DNA of 11,181 nucleotides, taken from contig JASIJX010000070.1 in NCBI GenBank assembly GCA_030049955.1, positions 1 to 11,181 of the forward strand, read 5' to 3'. Shown piece after piece: positions 1 through 6,842 of the stretch. The stretch comes from Acidobacteriaceae bacterium (GTDB lineage Bacteria > Acidobacteriota > Terriglobia > Terriglobales > Acidobacteriaceae). A model generated the notes under the pieces. That model had not been told where the DNA came from. It saw only the letters and a list, made by a program, of their open reading frames with translations, and searched no databases. The number at the start of each line of letters is the position of its first letter. Within the stretch, counting starts at the first letter, position 1. Position numbers and translations under genes: made by a program.

Positions 1-2
1 AT

Positions 3-356
3 GCGCTGCGCGCGGCCCTGGGCGCCATGTTCCTGCTCACCGCATCGGCGCACTGGGGACGGCGCAGGTCCGATCTCATGCGCATGGTTCCACGCGCTGT
101 AGGCCACGCAGGAACGTGGGTGACGCTTACCGGCCTTGCAGAGATTTTGATTGCCGCGGGGCTGGAGGTCCCGCGCGCAGCCGCTATGGTCGCGGTCTTG
201 GCCGCCGCCATGCTGGTTTGCCTTTTTCCCGCCAATGCGAAGGCGGCGCGCGAGGGCTTGACGATCGGTGACCGGCCTGTACCCAAACTCGGTTTCCGCC
301 TGGCCATCCAGATCGTGTTCATTGTGTCTCTGCTGGCCTCCGTCTGGCCAAGGTAA
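3..356 (+). CDS. DoxX-family membrane protein, 5' end outside the window
   Basis: The frame is open to the left edge, so the true start lies upstream; the internal ATG at 27 is not a convincing start because the residues before it (ALRAALGA) continue a hydrophobic helix. The visible 117 residues read as a DoxX-like small integral membrane protein: a helix with the family-like FLLTASAHWG, then a loop rich in Arg containing RMVP, then a helix with TLTGLAEILIAAGL, a third helix ending in the typical LFPANA, and a last C-terminal helix ending in VWPR before TAA. The order TGLAEI followed by FPAN is what I recognise from DoxX/YphA-like proteins; their biochemical role is poorly defined, with links to redox or sulphur metabolism in some members. 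It sits 135 bases before the epimerase and is probably not functionally part of the polysaccharide locus, so it may mark its left border. Confidence 0.75.
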   Translation, partial: ALRAALGAMFLLTASAHWGRRRSDLMRMVPRAVGHAGTWVTLTGLAEILIAAGLEVPRAAAMVAVLAAAMLVCLFPANAKAAREGLTIGDRPVPKLGFRLAIQIVFIVSLLASVWPR

Positions 357-357
357 A

Positions 358-377
358 GTGAATGTAGGTTCATTCGC
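358..377 (+). other. Small hairpin just after the DoxX-like stop codon
   Basis: Positions 358-364 (GTGAATG) pair with 371-377 (CATTCGC) in a 7-pair stem with one G-U pair and a six-base loop, starting one base after the TAA. There is no run of T after it, so it is not a classical intrinsic terminator. It may only stabilise the 3' end of the upstream transcript. Confidence 0.2.
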
Positions 378-491
378 CTATCAATTCACAAATCCGGTCT
401 GCCAGTTCAAGAGCAAGCGGGTCGCCAACCCTTATTCGTCCGGGCGCGATTCCTGGCGGGAACGGAGAGTCAAACTGGTTGGGAGAGTTCT

Positions 492-1430
492 TTGCCAAAA
501 TATCTGGTTACCGGCGCCGCCGGGTTCATCGGCCGCTCCCTTGCCGCGGCGCTTCTTTATCGCGGCGAATCCGTGCGCGGCGTCGATAGCTTCATTACCG
601 GCAAACGCGCCAATCTCGCCGGTCTCGAAGCGATGGAATTCCTCGAAGCCGACCTCGCTGACCCAGCCGCCTGCCGCCAAGCCTGCACCGGCGTCGAAGT
701 TGTCTTCCACGAGGCGGCGCTGGCATCCGTTCCCCGCTCGGTGGCCGACCCTGCGGCCACCAACCGCAACTGCGTCGACGCAACCCTGAACCTGCTCCTC
801 GCCGCGCGCGACGCCGGCGTCCGCCGCCTGGTTTACGCGGGCTCTTCTTCCGCCTACGGCGACACCCCCACCTTGCCCAAGCACGAAGAGATGCCGCCCA
901 ACCCCATCAGCCCCTACGCCGTCGCCAAGCTGGCGGGCGAGCACTACGCGCGCGCCTTCGCCCGCGTTTACGGCCTTGAGACTGTCGTCCTTCGTTACTT
1001 CAACGTCTTCGGCCCCTACCAGGACCCCACTTCGCACTACTCCGGCGTGCTGGCCATCTTTTGCCGCAAGATGCTGGCCGGCGAGCAGCCCACTATCTAC
1101 GGCGATGGCGAGCAGAGCCGCGACTTCACCTACATCGAAAATGTTGTCAAAGGCAATCTTCTGGCAGCGGCTGCGCCCGCGGAGAAGGTAGCCGGCAAAT
1201 CCATGAACCTGGCCACGGGCGCGCGCATCACGCTGAACGAAACTTTCAAAATCCTGCGCGAGCTCATCGGCTATCGGGGCGAGCCGGCCTACGCAGAGCC
1301 GCGCGCCGGCGACGTAAAACACTCGCTCGCCGACATCCGACTGGCAGAAGAACTTCTCGGCTACAAGCCCGTTGTCGACTTCCGCGAAGGCCTGCGGCGC
1401 ACAGTGGAGTGGTACCGCAACAGCGACTAA
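492..1430 (+). CDS. NAD-dependent nucleotide-sugar epimerase (GalE/WbpP-like extended SDR)
   Basis: A 312-residue cytoplasmic enzyme that should interconvert C4 epimers of a UDP-sugar (Glc/Gal or GlcNAc/GalNAc type) and so supply precursors for the glycosyltransferases nearby. The N-terminal Rossmann motif is TGAAGFIG (residues 7-14). The Ser-rich active-site strand is GSSSAYGD (117-124), and the catalytic pair is Y142 and K146 in PYAVAK. RYFNVFGPYQDP (168-179) and GDGEQSRDFTYI (204-215) are typical of UDP-sugar 4-epimerases. Length matches the short GalE-like enzymes (about 310 residues). The triple Ser is reminiscent of WbpP-type enzymes, so a UDP-GlcNAc substrate is possible but not decided by sequence reading. 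The start is TTG at 492, chosen because the protein begins just before the first beta strand (PKYLVTGAAG) and a GGGAG Shine-Dalgarno lies at 481-485, six bases upstream. It precedes the polysaccharide operon by 250 bases and could share its regulation or be transcribed separately. Confidence 0.92.
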   Translation: MPKYLVTGAAGFIGRSLAAALLYRGESVRGVDSFITGKRANLAGLEAMEFLEADLADPAACRQACTGVEVVFHEAALASVPRSVADPAATNRNCVDATLNLLLAARDAGVRRLVYAGSSSAYGDTPTLPKHEEMPPNPISPYAVAKLAGEHYARAFARVYGLETVVLRYFNVFGPYQDPTSHYSGVLAIFCRKMLAGEQPTIYGDGEQSRDFTYIENVVKGNLLAAAAPAEKVAGKSMNLATGARITLNETFKILRELIGYRGEPAYAEPRAGDVKHSLADIRLAEELLGYKPVVDFREGLRRTVEWYRNSD

Positions 1431-1596
1431 AGTAGCAATCGGCAGGAACAAGCGGCGTCCGGCTTTTCGTTCGTCTCTTCTGCAAAGCAGGCATTTGCTC
1501 CTGCTAATCCTGGCTTCGCCCGTATCTCCGGCGAGGAATTCCGTCCCCATTTTTCCACACGAGCATTACCGTTCACTCTAAAAAAACCGGGAAAAT

Positions 1597-1610
1597 AGGT
1601 AATAATACCT
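1597..1610. promoter_or_regulatory. Inverted repeat AGGTA-ATAA-TACCT upstream of the polysaccharide operon
   Basis: A perfect 5-base inverted repeat (AGGTA at 1597-1601, TACCT at 1606-1610, spacer ATAA) in the most AT-rich part of the 250-base gap. The central TAATAAT (1600-1606) resembles a -10 element, so a repressor binding here would cover it, but I see no good -35 at 16-18 bases upstream. Candidate operator or promoter of the four-gene operon. Short symmetric sequences also arise by chance. Confidence 0.3.
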
Positions 1611-1628
1611 GCGATCTCCCCACAACAA

Positions 1629-1667
1629 CTCTCGCGTGCTCTCCAGGGGAAAATCCCTGTGCGAGGG
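1629..1667 (+). promoter_or_regulatory. Two-part leader hairpin ahead of the operon's first ribosome site
   Basis: The leader can fold into an outer stem of 7 pairs (1629-1635 with 1661-1667, one G-U) and an inner stem of 6 pairs (1644-1649 with 1654-1659, one G-U) closed by an AAAA loop. The two are separated by an asymmetric bulge (8 bases against 1). The Shine-Dalgarno GGAGG (1673-1677) begins only five bases after the outer stem. This arrangement could regulate translation of the chain-length/export protein. I do not recognise a known riboswitch class in it. Confidence 0.3.
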
Positions 1668-1680
1668 ATAACGGAGGCGG

Positions 1681-4236
1681 GTGCGTTTGGCGGAAACTTC
1701 TGCTGCTCAGTTCGTCACCACCGATGAAGAAGTAGAGCTGCTCTCACCACCTCGACCGGGCCAGCGCAGCCGCAATGTTTCGCTGTGGGACCTCTGGCGG
1801 ACTCTTATTGCCCGCCGCCGTCTGGTCTTACTCATCGAAGGCGGACTGCTGTTTCTCTGCCTTGTCTATTGCCTTGTTGCGCCCAACCAGTACGAGGCCG
1901 ACGGCAAAGTCGTGCTGCGCACCGGGCCGGCCTCCTCATTGAATCTCGGCTCGGCCGATGCGCTGGTTTCCGCCTCGCTGCTCAGCGCTCCGCTCGAGCT
2001 TGAAACCGTAGCTGGCGAACTGCGCAGCGACCAGCTCGCCTGGCGGGTCATCACCGGCCTCCGCCTATACCAGGCGCCGGGGTTCAGCGGAAACTTCACC
2101 CGCCGCTTCCCGGGTTTCCAGCCCAATGCGCCCTCGCCCGAAGCTCAGGCCTGGCTGCTCGATCGCTTCAACCGACGTTTGCACGTGGAGACGATCCCGC
2201 GGACGCTGCTCATCGAAATTCGTTTCCGCTCACGCGACGCCGCGCTCTCGGCCGCAGTTGTCAATGGCCTCATCCGCGCCTATGAGGAGCAGGACAGCGA
2301 GAGCCAGATCGATTCAACTGCCAAGGCTTCCTCCTGGCTCGATCGCCAGCTTCAGGAGCTGAAAGCTGGCGTGGACTCCGATGAGACGCGCCTCGCCGAA
2401 TTCGAAACCGCGCACAGCATTGTGGCCACGCCGCAGACCACCGCCGACGGCGAGCCGGGCGAAACCGAGCACAGCTCTGCCGCGCTCGAGATCGACGAGC
2501 TGAGCCGGCAACTCGTCGCAGCAACCACCGACCGAATTCTGGCCGAAGCTGAATACCGCGCCGCAGAGCAGGGCGATCCCGAGCGGGTCATCGCCGCCGA
2601 TCCACGCCTTGCGGCCGAAAGCGGCGGCTTTGCCACTGCCGCTCTCCAGCAGATTCACGCGCGCCGGAGCGACCTTGAGCAGGAAGCCGCGCAGCTAAGC
2701 GCAGAGCACGGTCCCAATTTTCCGCGCGTCGTCGAAATCGGCCGTCAGCTCCAGGATCTCGACCGCCAGAAACAGGAGCAGGATACGAAACTTCTCGACC
2801 GCTTCCGCAGCAACTGGCAAACCGCCGTCGATCGCGAGCAACTGGCGCGCCAGAGCCTCGCGCAGGCTACGGCCGAAGCGCTCAAATCAAACCAGGCCGC
2901 CAGCGAATACGCCATGATGCGCCAGGAGGCTAATTCCAGCCACGAGCTTTACCTGCAGGTGCTCGCCAAGGTGGAAGAAGCCGGCCTCGCCGCCGGCGTG
3001 CACAGCTCGAACATCCGCGTCATCGATCCGGCCCGTCAGCCGGTCAAGCCTGTCTCTCCCGATCTGCCGCTCTATCTCGCCATCACGTTCTTTGCCGGCC
3101 TGTGGGTGGCCGTGGGAGGTGTCCTCTTGTCCGAGTCGTTGTCCGAATCGATGCGCAACAGCGCAAGCCGGACGATGCCGCTTCTGCTCGCGGTTCTTGC
3201 TGCCGGCGTCACGCTGCATGCGCAGGCGCCCACACCCAGCACTTCCGGTTTGCCAACCGGCGTGGCCAGTTTTCCGCCGACTGTAGACCGGCGCAGCCTG
3301 CCGGATCCAAAAGAAGCGCCGCAGGTGTGGGATGTGCCCGCCGCGCCGCTTGCCGCTACCGCGGCAGCCGGCTCCACGCCCGTTCTTGCAGCCGCCATGC
3401 CCGGTCCCATCGGCCCGGGCGATGTGCTCGACATCAGCGAATCGCACACGCCGGAGTTTCATTCCTCCGTGCGTGTTTCCGACGCAGGCACAGTCACGCT
3501 GCCCATGATCGCCGAAGTCCAGGTTGGCGGCATGGATGAGCGCGCCGCGGCGCACGCCATCGAGGCCGCGCTGCTGTCGCAGGGCATGTTGCTTCACCCG
3601 CTCGTCTCCGTGCTCGTCCTTTCTTATGCGGGACAGGATGTGAGCGTGCTCGGTGAAGTCGCCCATCCTGGCGTCTACCCCTACACCGTGCACCATCGCC
3701 TGCTCGATCTGATCTCCGCCGCCAGCGGTCTCGGTCCCAATGCCGGCCGGCTGGTAAACATTTATCACGCGAATGACCCCAAAACCCCGCATCCCGTAGT
3801 TCTCGATCCCAGCGGAACCGACACCGCCGGCGATCACAACCCCGAGCTCAGTCCCGGAGACACGGTGCAGGTGAGCCGTGCAGGCCTGGTCTACGTGGTC
3901 GGCGACGTGATTCGTCCCGGCGGATTTCCCGTCGATCCCGTGCAGGGGCTTACCGTGGTGCAGGCGCTTTCGCTCGCCTGGGGGCCGTCGATGAACGCCG
4001 CCACTGGCAAGGCCATCCTCATCCGCGAGCAGAAAGGCGGACGCACGCTTACTTCGCTCAACCTCAGGCGCATGCTTCGCGGACAGGACCCCGACCAGCT
4101 CGTGCACGACCGCGACATTATCTATGTGCCGGACTCCGTCGGCCGCAATTTGTGGAACCGCACAATGGAATCGGCCATTCAATCCGCCCTCGGCGTCACC
4201 ATCTACTCGGCACTGGTCTACTCGCAGAGGTATTAG
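1681..4236 (+). CDS. Chain-length determinant (Wzz/PCP) fused in frame to a Wza-like polysaccharide export (OPX) protein
   Basis: An 851-residue protein that joins two partners usually made separately. The N-terminal part is a polysaccharide co-polymerase: cytoplasmic residues 1-45, TM1 about 47-67, a Wzz domain, long charged helices likely to form coiled coils (about 205-245, 265-300, 320-415), the Pro-rich stretch typical before TM2 (P450, P454, P457, P460, P463), and TM2 about 463-485. A Ser-rich linker follows (484-498). A third hydrophobic segment, PLLLAVLAAGVTLHAQA (500-516), looks like a signal peptide but lacks a lipobox Cys. The rest is OPX: a poly-export domain from IGPGDVLDI (577-585), a first SLBB from DVSVLGEVAHPGVYP (653-667), a second SLBB from VYVVGDVIRPGGFP (737-750), and a C-terminal segment that could be membrane-active (823-851). 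No Walker A kinase motif is present. The annotated GTG has GGAGG only 3 bases upstream; the in-frame TTG at 1687 (codon 3) would have a better 9-base spacing. First gene of a four-gene operon. Confidence 0.88.
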   Translation: MRLAETSAAQFVTTDEEVELLSPPRPGQRSRNVSLWDLWRTLIARRRLVLLIEGGLLFLCLVYCLVAPNQYEADGKVVLRTGPASSLNLGSADALVSASLLSAPLELETVAGELRSDQLAWRVITGLRLYQAPGFSGNFTRRFPGFQPNAPSPEAQAWLLDRFNRRLHVETIPRTLLIEIRFRSRDAALSAAVVNGLIRAYEEQDSESQIDSTAKASSWLDRQLQELKAGVDSDETRLAEFETAHSIVATPQTTADGEPGETEHSSAALEIDELSRQLVAATTDRILAEAEYRAAEQGDPERVIAADPRLAAESGGFATAALQQIHARRSDLEQEAAQLSAEHGPNFPRVVEIGRQLQDLDRQKQEQDTKLLDRFRSNWQTAVDREQLARQSLAQATAEALKSNQAASEYAMMRQEANSSHELYLQVLAKVEEAGLAAGVHSSNIRVIDPARQPVKPVSPDLPLYLAITFFAGLWVAVGGVLLSESLSESMRNSASRTMPLLLAVLAAGVTLHAQAPTPSTSGLPTGVASFPPTVDRRSLPDPKEAPQVWDVPAAPLAATAAAGSTPVLAAAMPGPIGPGDVLDISESHTPEFHSSVRVSDAGTVTLPMIAEVQVGGMDERAAAHAIEAALLSQGMLLHPLVSVLVLSYAGQDVSVLGEVAHPGVYPYTVHHRLLDLISAASGLGPNAGRLVNIYHANDPKTPHPVVLDPSGTDTAGDHNPELSPGDTVQVSRAGLVYVVGDVIRPGGFPVDPVQGLTVVQALSLAWGPSMNAATGKAILIREQKGGRTLTSLNLRRMLRGQDPDQLVHDRDIIYVPDSVGRNLWNRTMESAIQSALGVTIYSALVYSQRY
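3115..3129 (+). promoter_or_regulatory. Possible internal ribosome site and TTG start for a separate OPX protein
   Basis: Inside the fusion gene, GGAGGT (3115-3120) lies six bases before an in-frame TTG (3127-3129, residue 483). Starting there would give a product beginning with SESLSESMRNSASRT and then the hydrophobic segment 500-516, which reads as a normal signal peptide with AQA as a plausible cleavage site. An in-frame ATG at 3151 (residue 491) is another candidate but is 30 bases from the GGAGGT. The same bases also encode the end of TM2, where Gly-Gly-Val is unremarkable, so the match may be chance. Confidence 0.25.
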
Positions 4237-4238
4237 CG

Positions 4239-5462
4239 ATGCGCAGGCTCGCATGGGTGCTGTTGCTCGTCTATGCCTTTGCCATTCCGTGGGAGTACTC
4301 GCTGGATGTTGGCCCGCCGCTCGGCAACGTGGCGCGAATCGCTGGTGTCCTGCTGCTGCTCGTTGCCATTCCTGCAGTTTTTGAAGACGGAGGCATTCGC
4401 GCGCCGGGCGCGTTGCAGTGGATGGTTCTCGCGCTCTATCTGTTCTTCTGCTGCTCCTTCTTCTGGACCATCGACCGCGACGCGACGCTCGAAAAAATGC
4501 GCGGCTTCTTTCAGGAGATGATGGTCGTTTGGCTGGTCTGGGAGTTTGCCGATACTCCGCGCGATCTGCGCGCTCTGCTGCGCGCCTTTATCGCCGGCTC
4601 CTGGGTGCTGGCGCTGCTCACGCTGGCCAACTTCAGCTCGCCTGAAGCGATCGCCGCCGGCCAGCTTCGTTTTGCCGCCTACGGCCAGGACCCCAACGAC
4701 GTGGCGCGTTTTCTCGATATCGGCTTCCCGCTGGCCGCGCTGCTTGAAAGCAGCGAATCAGGCTGGCTCGGGCGTTTGCTGGGGTTGGGTTATCTTCCGC
4801 TGGGTTTGGTCGCGGTTCTTCTCACCGCTTCGCGCGGCGGCTTTGTGGCGGCCGTCGTGGCCATGGCGGGCTGCGCCGTGATCCTGGCGCGCACTCATCT
4901 CCGCGCCGTGATCCTGGGCGCGCTGGCGCTGCCGGCCGTCGCCGCCGGCCTCTGGTTCGTCATTCCGCATGAAATCTTCGACCGGCTGGCCACCATCCCG
5001 CAGCAGTTGACAAGAGGCGATCTCAACCAGCGAATCAATATCTGGTGGGCGGGCTGGCACGCCTTTGCGCGCGCGCCCATCCTGGGCACAGGCGCGGGAA
5101 CCTTCGTGGCCGCCGCGCGCCTGGCTCCCGGTGACACGGCCCACAACACGCTGCTCTCGGTTGCCGTTGCAGGCGGCCTTTGCGCTGTTACGCTTGCCAT
5201 CATCATCCTCGCGCTCGTCTACCGGTCGTCGCTCAAAACGGACGGCCATCTGCGCCTTGCGCTTCTCGTTGCTCTGGCGGTCTGGGCCATCACCTCGCTT
5301 ACGCTCACGGTGGAAGAAAGCCGCGTCACCTGGCTGCTCTTCGCGCTCGTCGCGCTGGCCGGCCGTTGCGCCGAAGAAGATCATGCCGCGCTGGCCGACT
5401 GTTTTCCCGCGCCCAGGCAGTCTGATTCGTTCGTCGGTCTACCCGCAGAAGGCCTTGGCTGA
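4239..5462 (+). CDS. Wzy polymerase / O-antigen ligase-like integral membrane protein
   Basis: A 407-residue, very hydrophobic inner-membrane protein with roughly ten or more transmembrane segments. Family signs are the LTASRGG motif (195-201), the large periplasmic loop with NQRINIWWAGWHAF (263-276) and the GTGAGTF that follows (283-289), and AHNTLL (301-306), whose His is characteristic of the Wzy_C/WaaL superfamily. Such proteins transfer lipid-linked glycan either onto another repeat unit (Wzy polymerase) or onto an acceptor (ligase); sequence reading cannot separate these, but the neighbouring chain-length protein and flippase favour a polymerase. ATG at 4239 is chosen because AGAGG (4226-4230) lies 8 bases upstream and the gene then begins 2 bases after the stop of the fusion gene. 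The frame stays open back to 4152, but that extension lies inside the previous gene. The C-terminal 25-30 residues are polar. Confidence 0.85.
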   Translation: MRRLAWVLLLVYAFAIPWEYSLDVGPPLGNVARIAGVLLLLVAIPAVFEDGGIRAPGALQWMVLALYLFFCCSFFWTIDRDATLEKMRGFFQEMMVVWLVWEFADTPRDLRALLRAFIAGSWVLALLTLANFSSPEAIAAGQLRFAAYGQDPNDVARFLDIGFPLAALLESSESGWLGRLLGLGYLPLGLVAVLLTASRGGFVAAVVAMAGCAVILARTHLRAVILGALALPAVAAGLWFVIPHEIFDRLATIPQQLTRGDLNQRINIWWAGWHAFARAPILGTGAGTFVAAARLAPGDTAHNTLLSVAVAGGLCAVTLAIIILALVYRSSLKTDGHLRLALLVALAVWAITSLTLTVEESRVTWLLFALVALAGRCAEEDHAALADCFPAPRQSDSFVGLPAEGLG

Positions 5463-5468
5463 TCGCCC

Positions 5469-6842
5469 ATGTCATCCAGCCTCCAAACAAGCACCGAGGC
5501 CGCGCCTACACTCGACGCCGCGAGCGTCAACCGCAGCATCTTCCGCGCGGCGGTTTCAGTGGGCGCAGTGGGCGTGGTGGTCAAGCTGGCCGGCATGCTC
5601 AAGGAAATCGCCATCGCCGGCGTCTACGGCCGCTCCGACGCCATGGATGCCTTCCTGGCTGCGGCGCTCATTCCCAGCCTGCTCGTCAATCTCATCTCGG
5701 AGTCGATGAACCAGGCGCTTGTTCCGACTCTTGTCCGCGTGCGCGAGCGCGAAGGCCCGGAGCGCGCGCAGCAGCTTCTTTCAAGCTCCATGCTCTGGAT
5801 GTGCCTGCTGCTCACTGTGGCCACATGTTTCATGGCGCTGGCCGCACACGCCATCTTCCCGCTCATCGCTTCGCATTTCGCGCCCGCCAAGCTCGCGCTC
5901 TCCATCCAGCTCTTCTACGCGCTGCTGCCCGTCATCCTTATTACCGGCATCGCCACCAACTGCACTGCCGTCCTCAACACGCTCGACCGCTTCGCTCTGC
6001 CTGCGCTTGCGCCGGTGGTCATCTCCATCGCCATCATTTGCGGCGCACTTATTTTTGGGCATCGCCTGGGCATCTGGGCCGTGGTCTATGCCATGCTTGC
6101 AGGTTCTGCGGCGCACGCGCTCATCGTCGCCGTCATGATGCACACCCGCGGCTACCGCTTCCGGCTGTGGTGGCACGGCATGAACGAAGCCACACGCGAG
6201 GTCGGCCGTCAGTACGGCCCCGTACTGCTCAGCGGCGTGGTCGCCTCAGGCGGCCTGCTTGTCGACCAGTCCATGGCGGCGATGCTGCCATCGGGAAGCC
6301 TCTCGGCGCTTGTCTATGCCAATCGCTTCGTCAGCGTCGTGCTTACGCTGATGGGCGGCGCCATCTCCACGGCCATCGTGCCGTATATTTCGCGGATCAT
6401 CGCCTATCGCGACTGGAAAGCCTGTCGATACACTCTGCGCACCTGGCTGGGCGTCACTGCAGTGGTTTCGATTCCCATCGCCATTCTCTTCATCGGCGGC
6501 GCGCACTGGATCGTGCGCCTGGCGTTCCAGCGCGGCGCCTTCGGGCCGAGAGACACGCAGGCCGTTGCGCCCGTCCTCGCCATGTACGCTATCCAGATTC
6601 CGTTCTTCGTTACCAGCCGTGTCTTCTACCGGTTTCTTGTCGCCATGCGGCGCACCGATCTGGTCCTTTACTGCGGCGCCCTCAACCTGGTGCTGGACGT
6701 GATTCTCAACATCGTCCTCATGCGCCGCTTCGGTGTCGCGGGCATCGCCCTCGCCACTTCACTTTGGACGGTCAGCACGTTCTTCTTTCTCGGCTACTGG
6801 GCGCGCCGTTTGCTGCGCCGGGTGGAAGGAGCAGAACCGTGA
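5469..6842 (+). CDS. MurJ/MviN-type lipid-linked oligosaccharide flippase (MOP superfamily)
   Basis: A 457-residue polytopic membrane protein. The N-terminal signature YGRSDAMDAFLAAALIP (53-69), followed by LISESMNQALVPTLVR (75-90), is the MurJ/MviN pattern, where the equivalent is an Asp-Ala-Phe and then a Glu-x-x-x-Gln-Ala-phi-Val-Pro. Members move undecaprenyl-linked glycans across the inner membrane. In this operon, between a Wzy-like enzyme and a deacetylase, it is probably the repeat-unit flippase (the Wzx role) and not the lipid II flippase. E. coli MurJ is about 510 residues, so this one is somewhat shorter. The first 20 residues are polar and likely cytoplasmic. The start ATG at 5469 is six bases after the previous stop. 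I see no good Shine-Dalgarno at normal distance (AGAAGG at 5447-5452 is 16 bases away), so translation probably depends on coupling to the upstream gene. A short near-repeat (CAGTGGGCG twice, around 5558-5575) encodes part of the first helix. Confidence 0.85.
   Translation: MSSSLQTSTEAAPTLDAASVNRSIFRAAVSVGAVGVVVKLAGMLKEIAIAGVYGRSDAMDAFLAAALIPSLLVNLISESMNQALVPTLVRVREREGPERAQQLLSSSMLWMCLLLTVATCFMALAAHAIFPLIASHFAPAKLALSIQLFYALLPVILITGIATNCTAVLNTLDRFALPALAPVVISIAIICGALIFGHRLGIWAVVYAMLAGSAAHALIVAVMMHTRGYRFRLWWHGMNEATREVGRQYGPVLLSGVVASGGLLVDQSMAAMLPSGSLSALVYANRFVSVVLTLMGGAISTAIVPYISRIIAYRDWKACRYTLRTWLGVTAVVSIPIAILFIGGAHWIVRLAFQRGAFGPRDTQAVAPVLAMYAIQIPFFVTSRVFYRFLVAMRRTDLVLYCGALNLVLDVILNIVLMRRFGVAGIALATSLWTVSTFFFLGYWARRLLRRVEGAEP

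Noticed and set aside
1486..1505. Hairpin AGCAGG/CCTGCT after the epimerase as a terminator
   Set aside because: Only six pairs with an eight-base loop and no T run after it; not enough to call an intrinsic terminator.
432..1550. Long minus-strand open frame opposite the epimerase
   Set aside because: It lies antisense to a clear epimerase with intact motifs; its protein is low-complexity Val/Ala/Gly/Arg-rich without recognisable domains, as expected of the shadow of a GC-rich gene.
1629..1677. Leader as a cyclic-di-GMP riboswitch
   Set aside because: It would suit a polysaccharide operon, but the conserved core elements of the known GEMM classes are not visible in the sequence.
2887..4254. 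455-codon minus-strand open frame opposite the OPX half of the fusion
   Set aside because: Rich in His, Gly, Arg and Asp with no domain pattern; it mirrors the codon bias of the real plus-strand gene.
5558..5575. Repeated CAGTGGGCG at the start of the flippase as a regulatory repeat
   Set aside because: Two copies only, within coding sequence and explained by Ala-Val-Gly-rich codons of the first membrane helix.
5801..6838. Upstream extension of the deacetylase frame within the flippase gene
   Set aside because: Arg/His/Ala-rich shadow sequence; the real gene starts at GTG 6839 with its own Shine-Dalgarno and the Asp-Asp motif close behind.
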